Origin: CAYULW01 sp964445815 | GTDB lineage: Bacteria; Bacteroidota; Bacteroidia; Flavobacteriales_E; Vicingaceae | Direction of reading: 5' to 3' | Length of the DNA stretch: 64,000 nt | Assembly (NCBI GenBank): GCA_964445815.1 | Contig: CAYULW010000004.1 | Coordinates: 1 to 64,000 of the forward strand | Shown here: in pieces, positions 32,558 through 42,219 of the stretch | Layout: each line of letters opens with the position of its first letter | Position numbering within the stretch: position 1 is the first letter of the stretch | Program-made: the position numbers and the translations under genes | The notes under the pieces: generated by a model | What the model saw: the letters and a program-made list of their open reading frames with translations, nothing else | What the model was told of the DNA's origin: nothing | The model's database searches: none

Positions 32558-33239
32558 GGCAACAGGCTTTCCAGAGAGCATCCTCCTTAGATGGGGGAGC
32601 TAAGATATTTATCATTTCCTTTTTTACCGGATGAATAAATTCAACTCCTCTCGCATGTAAATGTATTGATGCATCTCTATTGCTTCTATCAAAACCGTAC
32701 TTTAAATCGCCCTTGATCGGAGAGCCTATGTGAGACAATTGAACTCTGATTTGATGATGTCTTCCTGTTTTAGGTTTGATTTCTATTAAGGAGTATCGAT
32801 CCAAAGATTGGATGACTTTATAATCCAATTCAGCGCGTTTCGAATTAGGAGTTTCTTTACTGCAAACAAAAGACTTGTTTTTCTTATGGTTTCGAACCAA
32901 AAAGTGAACTAATTTATCAGCCTTTTTAGGTGGGGCCTTTTTGACTATGGCCCAATACGTTTTTACTATTTTCTTTTCTTCAAAAAGCTTATTCATTCTA
33001 GGCAAAGCTTTTGAGGTCTTTGTAAATATCACGAGACCACTTGTTGGTCGGTCAAGTCGATGCGGAAGACCAAGGTATGCTTCACCGGGCTTTTTGTATT
33101 TGTCTTTTAAGTAGTCTTTAACAAGCTCAGAAAGAGGTTTGTCTCCCGTTATGTCTCCTTGTACAAGTACTCCACTTCTTTTATTGACGGCAATTAGATG
33201 ATTGTCTTCAAATAAAATGTCTTGATCAGATAGCCGCAT
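32547..33239 (-). CDS. RluA-family pseudouridine synthase
   Basis: 230 residues. LPHRLDRPTSGLVIFTKT holds the catalytic aspartate of the RluA family. GRHHQIRVQLSHIGSPIKGDLKYG and HLHARGVEFIHPV complete the fold. No S4 domain is present, so it is a short form like RluC-tail or TruC-type enzymes. Target uridine in rRNA or tRNA unknown. The next gene upstream on this strand ends 1 nt away. Confidence 0.9.
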   Translation of the reverse strand: MRLSDQDILFEDNHLIAVNKRSGVLVQGDITGDKPLSELVKDYLKDKYKKPGEAYLGLPHRLDRPTSGLVIFTKTSKALPRMNKLFEEKKIVKTYWAIVKKAPPKKADKLVHFLVRNHKKNKSFVCSKETPNSKRAELDYKVIQSLDRYSLIEIKPKTGRHHQIRVQLSHIGSPIKGDLKYGFDRSNRDASIHLHARGVEFIHPVKKEMINILAPPSKEDALWKACCLNS

Positions 33240-33240
33240 T

Positions 33241-34824
33241 TTATCTTGGCTTTAAGACAATAGATAATTGCTTTAGAGGAATGAAATCATTTTTATCCTG
33301 GAGATTAAAGTCTTTTTCAAAGTCCTGATAATTTTCTGCATCAATAATTTCAATGCGATATCTTCCCGGAGGTAGTATGGCATTATACTTGGCAGATTTT
33401 GCATCTGACAAGTAACTTCCATAAAGTTCACCACTGTCTCGATTGAATATCTCGATAATGATTTCTTCCTTGATGAGAGTCGAATCCTCTGTGGTTAATT
33501 GGCCTTGGACAAGAGTAAGCTCTTCTCTTTCATCCATAAATACTACACGGTATATATCAAGATCACCAAAACTATCTTCTCTGTTCGCAGCAACATAGGC
33601 ATATCTCGGATTTTCTGTAAAAGCAATGTTATAATCATCAGATGAGGTATTTATCGGATACCCCAAATTTTTTGGTGATGTCCATTTCCCATTTGTATAA
33701 ACTGATTTAAATAAATCTAGTCCTCCTAAACCGGGATACCCATCTGACGCAAAATAAAGTACATTACCATTACCTCTGATACTAGGGTACATATCATCCT
33801 TTGAAGTGTTTATAGACGCGCCTAAGTTTCTTGGTTCACTCCATTCACCTGTTGGTAACCTTTTTATAGAGTATATATCATAACCACCAAAACCTCCTTC
33901 CCGATCACTGCAAAAGAATAGAGTTTGTCCATCATTGGTTAAACATGCTCCGGGTTCAGCGGATTTTTGATTCACTTTTTCGCTGGCTAGTTCTTTCGCA
34001 GGCATAAATGATCTTCTGCCTTTCTGACTGACAAAAATATCGCTGTAGCTGTCATCACTATCAACATGGTATATGACGTATTCTCCGTTTTCTGAGATAC
34101 CTGCTGTTTCTTCATTACCATAAGTGTTGGGAGATCCAATTGATCTTGCACGAGAATATTTATTTCGTTTATGTTTGCTTATAACAATATCTGCAGTTCT
34201 ATACCCGCCATAATCGTATAGATTTCCGACAACACCATCTCTTCTGGTTGCAAAAATTAATACGGATTCATCGGGTACAATCATTGGCAAATAATCTGGT
34301 GCTTTGGAATTAACCCGATCCCCTAAGTTCTCAAAAATTACTTGTATTGGCTTTTGCAAAAGCTTCACCCCTTCTTCACATTGTTTTATTTTTTCAGTGA
34401 AAAATACTTTTTCTTCACCCGAGCTTTCGTTAAGAAGTTGCTTATAAATATCTATTGCCTCTTGATATTTGTAGTTTTTCAATAGTGCCAAAGCATATTC
34501 TTTATCTGTTCCATCAGGTTTATTAGCAGATTGATACACCTCAGTGAGTAACTCCAAGCCTTTTGCCTGATTGATGTTAGAGTTCGTGTATGATATTCCC
34601 AATTTGAATTTATAGTCAATTTCATTGGGCTCTTCCTTATAAAGTGCTTCAAATTGGCGAACCGCCTCAGGATAATTTTTTATTTCCATCATTTTATCCG
34701 CGTTACCTTTATTAAGAGGATATTCTTCTATGTATTGCGCTTCGCAGATTAATGGAACTGAAAATAATACGAACACAATTAGTTTATAAAAGTCAACAGA
34801 TGATTTAATACTGTTCCTTTTCAT
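33241..34824 (-). CDS. Secreted TPR and PD40 beta-propeller protein
   Basis: 527 residues. Signal peptide (about 1-30), then TPR-type helices (about 40-160), then a WD40-like PD40 propeller in which DRVNSKAPDYLPMI, GACLTNDGQTLFFCSDREGG and GYDIYS repeats are clear, then a small carboxypeptidase-regulatory-like barrel at the end. This is the layout of envelope proteins linked to gliding and T9SS, but without the C-terminal OmpA peptidoglycan-binding domain. Its start overlaps panB by 20 nt. Confidence 0.8.
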   Translation of the reverse strand: MKRNSIKSSVDFYKLIVFVLFSVPLICEAQYIEEYPLNKGNADKMMEIKNYPEAVRQFEALYKEEPNEIDYKFKLGISYTNSNINQAKGLELLTEVYQSANKPDGTDKEYALALLKNYKYQEAIDIYKQLLNESSGEEKVFFTEKIKQCEEGVKLLQKPIQVIFENLGDRVNSKAPDYLPMIVPDESVLIFATRRDGVVGNLYDYGGYRTADIVISKHKRNKYSRARSIGSPNTYGNEETAGISENGEYVIYHVDSDDSYSDIFVSQKGRRSFMPAKELASEKVNQKSAEPGACLTNDGQTLFFCSDREGGFGGYDIYSIKRLPTGEWSEPRNLGASINTSKDDMYPSIRGNGNVLYFASDGYPGLGGLDLFKSVYTNGKWTSPKNLGYPINTSSDDYNIAFTENPRYAYVAANREDSFGDLDIYRVVFMDEREELTLVQGQLTTEDSTLIKEEIIIEIFNRDSGELYGSYLSDAKSAKYNAILPPGRYRIEIIDAENYQDFEKDFNLQDKNDFIPLKQLSIVLKPR

Positions 34825-35626
34825 TTGGAAAATCTAACATTTTTACATCTTCTATATATGATCCAACGGCCTTTTTTATATCCGTGTATAAATCAGCATA
34901 ACGTCTTAAAAAACGGGGACTAAAATCTTGATTTATTCCTAACATATCATGTAATACTAAAACCTGACCATCTACTCCTGCACCTGCGCCAATTCCTATA
35001 ATTGGAATATTTACCTTTTGAGCCACTTGTTTTGCTAGTTTTGCCGGAATTTTTTCCAACACTATAGCAAAACAACCTGCTTCTTCAAGTGCTATAGCAT
35101 CTTCCACCAATTTTTGTGCCTCTTCTTCTTCTTTAGCTCTAACCACATAAGTGCCAAATTTATAGATGGATTGAGGTGTTAGTCCGAGATGTCCCATTAC
35201 GGGAATACCTGCGGATAATATTCTTGTGACGGATTCAATAATTTCATTGCCTCCTTCCATCTTGACAGCGTGGGCTCCTGATTCTTTCATGATTCTAATG
35301 GAGGAGGTAAGCGCTTCTTTAGAATTTCCCTGATACGCGCCAAAGGGTAAATCCACTACAACCAAGCACCTTTCAATTGCTCTTATAACTGATGAGGCAT
35401 GGTAAATCATTTGATCCAAAGTAATTGGTAATGTCGTCTCATGACCTGCCATGACGTTGGAGGCGGAATCACCAACTAGAATGATATCAATGCCCGCAGC
35501 ATCTACAATTTTGGCCAAAGAATAATCGTAAGCGGTTAACATGGAAATCTTTTCCCCTCTGTTTTTCATTTCTTGAATAACATGGGTAGTGACTCTCTTT
35601 GCATCTAGTTTTTTACTGGTAGACAT
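34805..35626 (-). CDS. panB: 3-methyl-2-oxobutanoate hydroxymethyltransferase PanB
   Basis: 273 residues. MLTAYDYSLAKIVDAAGIDIILVGDSASNV, DLPFGAYQ, AVKMEGG, VMGHLGLTPQS and GIGAGAGVDGQVLVLHDMLG are the PanB TIM-barrel motifs, with metal-binding aspartates in VGDSAS. It makes ketopantoate for CoA synthesis. Its 3' end overlaps the PD40 gene. panC is not in the window. Confidence 0.96.
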   Translation of the reverse strand: MSTSKKLDAKRVTTHVIQEMKNRGEKISMLTAYDYSLAKIVDAAGIDIILVGDSASNVMAGHETTLPITLDQMIYHASSVIRAIERCLVVVDLPFGAYQGNSKEALTSSIRIMKESGAHAVKMEGGNEIIESVTRILSAGIPVMGHLGLTPQSIYKFGTYVVRAKEEEEAQKLVEDAIALEEAGCFAIVLEKIPAKLAKQVAQKVNIPIIGIGAGAGVDGQVLVLHDMLGINQDFSPRFLRRYADLYTDIKKAVGSYIEDVKMLDFPNEKEQY

Positions 35627-35700
35627 AAGTTTACTTTACAGTGTCTGAACAAAGCTACAAATTTGAATGTGAAATTGAATAATTGGTAATTTAGCGAGCT

Positions 35701-36696
35701 ATGAGGATTTTAAGATATAGTTTAATTTTTGCAATGATAATTGGCTTCTTTTCATGTGATAATGAAGTTGATCTAAATGGAGAATATCAAGAAATGCCAT
35801 CTGTTTTTGCTTTGCTTAATCCTGCCGAGGATACGCAGTTTGTTAGAGTTGGAAGAGTTTTTTTAAAAGATGGAGTAAGTGCTATTGACTTGACAAGAGA
35901 CCCTAATGAAATCTATTTTGACTCTCTTGATGTAGACCTAATAGATGCCGCTAATGGTAATGTGATGGACTTGAGAAAAAAGTACGTCAATAAACCTCCG
36001 GGCACATTTGATAATTCGTTAAACCCCATTTACTATTTGGATTCTTCTCTTGAGGCAAATAAAACTTACAATTTGAGAATAACCCGACCCAATGGTGAGG
36101 TAACAACTTCAAGTACTACTTTGATTCCTGACCCTAATCTAACTAATCCGAGGTATAATCGAGTGGAGATGACAAGAAAACTTTCTTTAGTAAGTACATC
36201 CGGAATTATAGGAGATTACAATTTTGAGTTTTCTTTGCCAAAAGAAGTCGCAAAGATCAAAGCTTCTTTTTTCCTTAAGTATTATACGCTTAATAATGGG
36301 CAAAAGGAATATCACTTGCTAGAAATACCAATTGGCTCGTATACGAATCGAAATTTAGAAGACATAGATGATGCAGCTATTTTTTTTCCAGGTGAACGCT
36401 TTTTTGAAACGATTGCGAAAAAGATAACCGATGTATCTGTTGATAAGTTCACTGACTTACAGGACAACCTTGTATTTGTAATTTATTCCGCAGATGAAGA
36501 TTATGCGTTTTATCAAGAGTTGAACGGACCTATTGATGGTATTGCTCAGGTTAGACCGGAATTTACCAATATAGAAAACGGAACAGGTTTATTTGCTAGT
36601 CGTTCGACAATCACTTTTGCCGGGAAAATGGGTGATCCTACAAGAAATGAACTTTCTGATGGGCCTGTTACCGGGCATCTTAATTTTAGAAAATAA
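35701..36696 (+). CDS. DUF4249-like outer-membrane lipoprotein
   Basis: 331 residues. Lipoprotein signal ending IGFFSCDNEVDLNG. The mature region has LNPAEDTQFVRVGRVFL, LEANKTYNLRITRPNGE and a C-terminal PVTGHLNFR, the pattern I recall for DUF4249. Such lipoproteins often accompany TonB-dependent receptors; none is adjacent here. Function unknown. Confidence 0.7.
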   Translation: MRILRYSLIFAMIIGFFSCDNEVDLNGEYQEMPSVFALLNPAEDTQFVRVGRVFLKDGVSAIDLTRDPNEIYFDSLDVDLIDAANGNVMDLRKKYVNKPPGTFDNSLNPIYYLDSSLEANKTYNLRITRPNGEVTTSSTTLIPDPNLTNPRYNRVEMTRKLSLVSTSGIIGDYNFEFSLPKEVAKIKASFFLKYYTLNNGQKEYHLLEIPIGSYTNRNLEDIDDAAIFFPGERFFETIAKKITDVSVDKFTDLQDNLVFVIYSADEDYAFYQELNGPIDGIAQVRPEFTNIENGTGLFASRSTITFAGKMGDPTRNELSDGPVTGHLNFRK

Positions 36697-36706
36697 TCTG
36701 CCAAGT

Positions 36707-36719
36707 TGACAATTTGTCA
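36707..36719 (+). promoter_or_regulatory. TGACA-N3-TGTCA palindrome upstream of dnaK
   Basis: TGACAATTTGTCA lies 134 nt before the dnaK start, in a 156-bp gap. Half-site-like GTCAA and TTGACA sequences recur at about 36753 and 36798. It could be a heat-shock operator; it does not match the CIRCE element. Support is sequence symmetry only. Confidence 0.35.
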
Positions 36720-36852
36720 TTCACCATTTCCCTGATTTTTTCCCTTTAGCTGTCAATATTGCCTTATAAAGGAGTGCCTAGCTCATATGGCATAGACCTT
36801 GACAACATGTTTTTCGAAAATTAAAATTCGAGTACAAACAAAATCAATAATA

Positions 36853-38769
36853 ATGAGTAAAATAATTGGAATCGATTTAGGAACAACAAACTCATGTGTT
36901 TCTGTGATGGAAGGGAATGAGCCGGTTGTAATTCCTAATAGCGAAGGAAAAAGAACAACACCATCTATTGTTGCATTCATAGAAGGTGGAGAAAGAAAAG
37001 TAGGAGATCCTGCCAAACGTCAAGCAATTACGAATCCTGAAAAAACCATTGCTTCCATTAAGCGATTTATGGGTAATAAGTTTAGCGAGGTTGAAAAAGA
37101 GGTGAAAAGAGTACCCTATAAAGTAGTTAAGGGAGACAATGATACACCAAGAGTCAAAATAGATGATCGACTGTATACACCTCAAGAGATTTCTGCCATG
37201 GTACTTCAAAAAATGAAGAAAACGGCAGAAGACTATTTAGGAACCTCAGTAAGTGAAGCTGTTATTACTGTTCCTGCATATTTTAATGATGCACAAAGAC
37301 AAGCGACTAAGGAAGCGGGAGAAATAGCTGGCTTAACGGTTAAAAGAATCATCAATGAGCCAACTGCAGCTTCATTAGCTTATGGCTTGGATAAGAAATC
37401 AAGCGATGTAAACATTGTGGTTTTTGATTGTGGAGGTGGAACGCATGATGTATCTATCTTGGAGTTAGGAGATGGCGTATTTGAAGTAAAGTCTACCGAT
37501 GGGGATACACACTTAGGTGGAGATGACTTTGACCAAGTCATTATCGATTGGTTGGCAGACGAATTTAAAAGTGCAGAAGACATCGATTTACGTGAAGATC
37601 CGATGGCTCTTCAACGTTTAAAAGAAGCTGCTGAAAAAGCAAAAGTGGAATTATCCAGTTCATCTCAGACGGAGATCAATCTACCTTATGTAACAGCCAC
37701 TGCTTCTGGCCCTAAACACTTGGTAAAGACCTTAACAAGAGCGAAGTTTGAGCAATTGGCCGATTCTTTGATTAAGAGAACAATAGAGCCATGTAAAACG
37801 GCACTTAAGAGTGCGGGAATGTCTGTTTCTGATATAGATGAGGTTATTTTGGTAGGAGGGTCTACAAGGATTCCTGCTATTCAAGAAGCAGTTAAGTCTT
37901 TCTTTGGAAAAGAAGCATCAAAAGGAGTAAACCCCGATGAGGTTGTTGCTATTGGTGCGGCCATTCAAGGTGGCGTTTTGACAGGAGAAGTTAAGGATGT
38001 CCTTCTTTTAGATGTTACACCTCTGTCTTTAGGAATAGAAACAATGGGTGGAGTTATGACCAAGTTGATTGAAAGTAACACGACAATTCCAACTAAAAAA
38101 TCAGAAACATTCTCGACTGCAGCTGATAATCAACCTTCAGTTGAAATACACGTATTGCAGGGAGAGCGCCCAATGGCGAATGGAAACAAGACAATTGGTA
38201 GATTCCATTTAGATGGAATACCACCTTCACCAAGAGGAGTTCCTCAGATTGAAGTGACATTTGATATTGATTCTAATGGAATATTAAATGTATCTGCTAA
38301 AGATAAGGCTACAGGAAAAGAGCAAAGTATTAGAATTGAAGCGTCTTCAGGCTTAAGCGAAGAAGAAATTGAAAAGATGAAACGCGAAGCCGAAGAGAAT
38401 GCCGATAGTGATAAGCAGGCAAGAGAGGAGATTGATAAGTTAAATGCAGCAGATAGTTTGATCTTCCAAACGGAAAAGCAACTGAAAGAATTTGGAGACA
38501 AATTACCTGAAGATAAAAAGAAGCCAATTGAAGAGGCTCTAGCGGAATTGAAAAAGGCGCATGAGGCAAAAGACTTGGCAGCACTTGATCCAGCAATGGA
38601 AAAACTGAATTCCATCTTCCAGTCTGCAGCTCAAGAAATGTATCAGCAAGGAGGAGCTCAAGGGGCAGATCCTAATGCAACAGCTGATCAGGGAGCATCT
38701 TCTCAGGGCTCTGATGAAGAAGTCACAGATGTTGACTTTGAAGAGGTAAGTGAAGAAGACAGCAAGTAA
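36853..38769 (+). CDS. dnaK: Molecular chaperone DnaK (Hsp70)
   Basis: 638 residues. The ATPase domain begins KIIGIDLGTTNSCVSV and has VITVPAYFNDAQRQATKEAG, FDCGGGTHDVSILELGDG and ILVGGSTRIPAIQ; the substrate domain and the acidic tail VTDVDFEEVSEED follow. The usual DLGGGTFD reads DCGGGTHD here, a small deviation. I took the ATG at 36853, where the family starts. dnaJ and grpE are not adjacent. A strong terminator follows. Confidence 0.97.
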   Translation: MSKIIGIDLGTTNSCVSVMEGNEPVVIPNSEGKRTTPSIVAFIEGGERKVGDPAKRQAITNPEKTIASIKRFMGNKFSEVEKEVKRVPYKVVKGDNDTPRVKIDDRLYTPQEISAMVLQKMKKTAEDYLGTSVSEAVITVPAYFNDAQRQATKEAGEIAGLTVKRIINEPTAASLAYGLDKKSSDVNIVVFDCGGGTHDVSILELGDGVFEVKSTDGDTHLGGDDFDQVIIDWLADEFKSAEDIDLREDPMALQRLKEAAEKAKVELSSSSQTEINLPYVTATASGPKHLVKTLTRAKFEQLADSLIKRTIEPCKTALKSAGMSVSDIDEVILVGGSTRIPAIQEAVKSFFGKEASKGVNPDEVVAIGAAIQGGVLTGEVKDVLLLDVTPLSLGIETMGGVMTKLIESNTTIPTKKSETFSTAADNQPSVEIHVLQGERPMANGNKTIGRFHLDGIPPSPRGVPQIEVTFDIDSNGILNVSAKDKATGKEQSIRIEASSGLSEEEIEKMKREAEENADSDKQAREEIDKLNAADSLIFQTEKQLKEFGDKLPEDKKKPIEEALAELKKAHEAKDLAALDPAMEKLNSIFQSAAQEMYQQGGAQGADPNATADQGASSQGSDEEVTDVDFEEVSEEDSK

Positions 38770-38793
38770 TTCATTGAACAATACAATGTAAAT

Positions 38794-38826
38794 AAAAGTC
38801 ATACCGGTTACCGGTATGACTTTTTT
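38794..38826 (+). terminator. Intrinsic terminator after dnaK
   Basis: GTCATACCGG-TTA-CCGGTATGAC with A's before and six T's after, 25 nt past the dnaK stop. Confidence 0.9.
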
Positions 38827-38857
38827 ATTTTATCACTTTTACATCATAAACTCACTC

Positions 38858-39634
38858 ATGAAAAAACCTCTTCTTCTAGTTACAAATGATGATGGCATAA
38901 CCGCTCCCGGAATTCAAAGCCTCATTGAGGTGGCCAAAAAAATAAGCAATAGAATTATTGTGGTGGCCCCGGATAAACCGCAGTCGGGAATGGGACATGC
39001 CATTACCATGAATGCAACACTTAGGCTGAAGAAAGTAAACATTGAAGGGGTTGAAGCTGCGTATAGTTGCAGTGGGACACCTGTAGATTGTGTTAAAATT
39101 GCCACTTCAAAAGTATTAGAGCAAAAGCCGGACCTCATTCTGTCTGGTATTAATCATGGCTCCAACTCTTCGATCAATGTGATTTATTCAGGAACCATGT
39201 CTGCTGCAGTAGAAGGTGCGATAGAGGGTATTCCAAGCATCGGGTTTTCTTTATGTAACCATAGTATTGATGCGAATTTTAACCCCATCAAGGAAGATGT
39301 TGAAAAAGTGATACGATTTATACTTAAAGAATCCATGGGAAAAGCAATATGCCTGAATGTTAATTTTCCAGCTGTTGAAAAAGAGTTTTTAAGGGGCATT
39401 AGAATATGTAGACAAGCAAAAGCAGTTTGGGAAGAAGAATTTGATGAAAGGCATGATCCTACAGGTAACCCCTATTATTGGTTGACAGGTAAGTTTGTCA
39501 ATCATGAAGAGGGTGAAGAAGAGACTGATGAATGGGCGTTAAAACATAATTATGTTTCTGTGGTTCCAATACATTTTGACTTTACAGATTACGATAATTT
39601 AGCTCATTTAAAATCATTAGCATATGAAGTTTAA
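38858..39634 (+). CDS. surE: 5'/3'-nucleotidase SurE
   Basis: 258 residues. The start KPLLLVTNDDGITAPGI carries the metal-binding DD pair, and APDKPQSGMGHAIT, YSCSGTPVDCVK and LSGINHGSNSS are diagnostic for SurE, a phosphatase of nucleoside monophosphates in stress survival. I used the ATG at 38858 because upstream in-frame codons overlap the terminator. It overlaps the next gene by 11 nt. Confidence 0.95.
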   Translation: MKKPLLLVTNDDGITAPGIQSLIEVAKKISNRIIVVAPDKPQSGMGHAITMNATLRLKKVNIEGVEAAYSCSGTPVDCVKIATSKVLEQKPDLILSGINHGSNSSINVIYSGTMSAAVEGAIEGIPSIGFSLCNHSIDANFNPIKEDVEKVIRFILKESMGKAICLNVNFPAVEKEFLRGIRICRQAKAVWEEEFDERHDPTGNPYYWLTGKFVNHEEGEEETDEWALKHNYVSVVPIHFDFTDYDNLAHLKSLAYEV

Positions 39635-39929
39635 AGCCTTAGATAAATTATGGATTGGTGTTGTGGCAGGATTGATTTTACCTTTTTTAGCCATGCTTAT
39701 CTTTTATTATTCAAGTTATGCTTATTTAACAGCGCCGGAATTTTTAAGAAAGATGGCTTTTCAGGCTGTTTGGCTTAAGCTGTTAAGTTTATGTGCAGTG
39801 GTCAATCTTGGTGCCTTTTTCCTGTTTTATCATTATCAGATTGATCGAGCAGCAAGAGGGGTTATCTTTTCTACTTTGATCATGGCCTTATTTGTTATGT
39901 TCTATAAATTGCAGTCAGGTACATTATAA
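39624..39929 (+). CDS. Small membrane protein between surE and lpxB
   Basis: 101 residues with three membrane helices (about 10-32, 45-66 and 78-95). No motif recognised. It overlaps surE by 11 nt and lpxB by 1 nt, so all three are translationally coupled. A role in the envelope is suggested by lpxB only. Confidence 0.8.
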   Translation: MKFKALDKLWIGVVAGLILPFLAMLIFYYSSYAYLTAPEFLRKMAFQAVWLKLLSLCAVVNLGAFFLFYHYQIDRAARGVIFSTLIMALFVMFYKLQSGTL

Positions 39930-41056
39930 TGAAATATTACATTATTGCAGGCGAAGCTTCAGGAGACCTTCACGGATCTAACCTTGTCAAACAACTGATT
40001 CGAGAAACATCAAATGCTGAAGTGAGAGCTTGGGGTGGGGATTTGATGCAAGCGGCAGGAGCAGAGGTTGTTAAGCATTACAAAGAACTTGCTTTTATGG
40101 GCTTTGTGGAAGTCATTCTAAATTTGAGAACTATCCTTAGAAACATAAAGTTTTGCAAAGAAGATATCCTGAGTTATCAACCTGATGCTTTGATTTTGGT
40201 TGATTATCCGGGGTTCAATCTAAGAATTGCAGAGTGGGCAAAGGCTCGTGGAATAAAAATCTACTATTACATATCTCCTCAAGTATGGGCTTGGAAACAA
40301 AACCGTGTACAAAAGATCAAAAGATCAGTGGATAAACTGATTTCCATTTTGCCTTTTGAGCAGGACTTTTATCAAAAGTTCAATATGCAAATTGATTATG
40401 TGGGCCATCCTTTGCTTGATGCAATTGGCAAGAGAGACCTGTCTACTGAAAAAAATGAAGCCTTAAAAAAAGAGTTTCAACTTGACACAGATAAAAAGAC
40501 GGTGTTAATTCTTCCGGGCAGTCGCATTCAGGAAATAAAAACCATGATTCCAATCATGTTAAGGCAGGTTGATCATTTTCCAGATTTTGAGTTTGTTATA
40601 GCTGCTGCACCTAGTTTGGATGATGCTTTCTTCAATACGGTTTTAGCGGATTATCCTGATGTAAAAGTCATCAAGAATAGAACTTATGATCTTTTGCAAA
40701 TTGCTCACGCCGCTATGGTGACATCAGGAACTGCTACCTTAGAAACTGCTTTATTTGAAGTTCCGGAAGTTGTTTGTTACAAAGGAAGCTTTATCTCTTA
40801 TCACATTGCAAAACGCATTGTGAAGATATCATACATTTCTCTGGTCAATTTAATTATGGATCAGGAGGTGGTCAAGGAACTTATTCAAGGAGATTTAAAC
40901 GATAAGTTATTAAAAACAGAGTTGGGAAAACTCTTAAGGGATTCACCTGAACGGTCTAAGCAGTTGGATAATTTTAGAACGTTAAAAAAAGTGCTGGGGG
41001 GTGAAGGAGCTTCAGCTAGAGCCGCGAAAATTATTATTGATGATCTTAAGTCATAG
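39929..41056 (+). CDS. lpxB: Lipid-A-disaccharide synthase LpxB
   Basis: 375 residues. YYIIAGEASGDLHGSNL, AFMGFVEV, LVDYPGFNLRIAEWAK, YYISPQVWAWKQNRV, LPGSRIQEI and VTSGTATLETALFEVPEVVCY are LpxB family blocks. It joins UDP-2,3-diacylglucosamine and lipid X in lipid A synthesis at the inner membrane. Full length; it overlaps the next gene by 17 nt. Confidence 0.96.
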   Translation: MKYYIIAGEASGDLHGSNLVKQLIRETSNAEVRAWGGDLMQAAGAEVVKHYKELAFMGFVEVILNLRTILRNIKFCKEDILSYQPDALILVDYPGFNLRIAEWAKARGIKIYYYISPQVWAWKQNRVQKIKRSVDKLISILPFEQDFYQKFNMQIDYVGHPLLDAIGKRDLSTEKNEALKKEFQLDTDKKTVLILPGSRIQEIKTMIPIMLRQVDHFPDFEFVIAAAPSLDDAFFNTVLADYPDVKVIKNRTYDLLQIAHAAMVTSGTATLETALFEVPEVVCYKGSFISYHIAKRIVKISYISLVNLIMDQEVVKELIQGDLNDKLLKTELGKLLRDSPERSKQLDNFRTLKKVLGGEGASARAAKIIIDDLKS

Positions 41057-42191
41057 GTTACAGTCCTTTTTTCTGTTTTTGTTCTTCTTGATTAGTCAGG
41101 CTGCGATTGCAGAATTTATTGATGTTGGAATATTAAGAACGCAAAAAATTTATCAAATAGAGTTTCAACCAAGAGCAGGGAAGTATACCATTTATACTGA
41201 GGAAGGGAAACTTTATGATGTCAACTCTTCCTCTAAAGTTATTCTCAAATTATCGGGAAATGCGATTTCTGTAAAAACTTCAGATCAAAATTTAGGAACC
41301 TTTGAGAAGGTTAATTTGATTGGAACAGGCTGGTATAATCACTTTAGAATTGATATCGGAAATCGAATTGAAAGGCGCTATGACGATAACCTTAAAGTAA
41401 GTATTCAAAAAGGTCGACTTTCATTGGTCAACAATTTAGATTTGGATAACTATGTTGCAGGAGTAGTGGAGGCTGAAGTTGGAAAGAAACCGCCCAAAGA
41501 GTACTTTAAACTACAAGCCATTATTTGTAGAACTTATGCTCTTTCTAATACGCATAAACATCTGGTAGAGGGATTTAATCTCTGTGATGAGGTACATTGT
41601 CAGGCTTATCATGGTAAGACATTTTTCTCAGATATAGTTGACGCTGCCATGCAAACCAAAGGTGCTGTTATTGTTGATAGCGATATTCAACTTATTACTG
41701 CTGCATTTCATTCAAATTGTGGCGGAGAAACAGTCAATTCGGAAGATGTATGGTCAAAGTCACTTTACTATTTAAGAAAAGTAAAGGATACTTTCTGCCT
41801 TAACAAAAAAAATAGCTTTTGGGAATTGGAAGTAGATGCCGATCAATGGAAAAACTATGTTTCCGCGAAGGCACCTCAAATAGGTGATTCAGCAGTTTTT
41901 AATTATTCAAATGAAAATCGTTTAGTCTTTTATCCATACAGTCATAATAACTTATCTTTTGAAGATTTGCGTTTCCATTTCCGTCTGAGGTCAACCTTTT
42001 TTAATGTTCATTTAGATACCAATAAAGTTGTTCTTAAAGGCAAAGGTTATGGCCATGGAGTAGGGCTTTGTCAGATTGGGGCCATGGAAATGGCTGCGCA
42101 AGGTTATAGCTATTCTGAAATCTTGCATTTTTATTACAGTGGTGTCCATATTATTGATTTATCGGCTTTAGACTTTTTTAAGGAAGAATAA
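41040..42191 (+). CDS. SpoIID/LytB-domain exported protein
   Basis: 383 residues from the ATG at 41040, just before a signal peptide (FFLFLFFLISQAAIA). The SpoIID domain has LDLDNYVAGVVEAEVG, FKLQAIICRTYAL, AAFHSNCGGETVNSEDVW and the ending GKGYGHGVGLCQIGAMEMA. SpoIID is a lytic transglycosylase in sporulating bacteria; in Bacteroidota the domain is probably a peptidoglycan hydrolase. It is coupled to lpxB. Confidence 0.9.
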   Translation: MILSHRLQSFFLFLFFLISQAAIAEFIDVGILRTQKIYQIEFQPRAGKYTIYTEEGKLYDVNSSSKVILKLSGNAISVKTSDQNLGTFEKVNLIGTGWYNHFRIDIGNRIERRYDDNLKVSIQKGRLSLVNNLDLDNYVAGVVEAEVGKKPPKEYFKLQAIICRTYALSNTHKHLVEGFNLCDEVHCQAYHGKTFFSDIVDAAMQTKGAVIVDSDIQLITAAFHSNCGGETVNSEDVWSKSLYYLRKVKDTFCLNKKNSFWELEVDADQWKNYVSAKAPQIGDSAVFNYSNENRLVFYPYSHNNLSFEDLRFHFRLRSTFFNVHLDTNKVVLKGKGYGHGVGLCQIGAMEMAAQGYSYSEILHFYYSGVHIIDLSALDFFKEE

Positions 42192-42219
42192 GTTCTTAAC
42201 TTTCCGGAAATCAAAACCT

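Noticed and set aside
38244..38802. Ser/Leu-rich minus-strand open frames opposite dnaK
   Set aside because: Shadows of the acidic, Lys/Glu-rich dnaK C-terminal codons.
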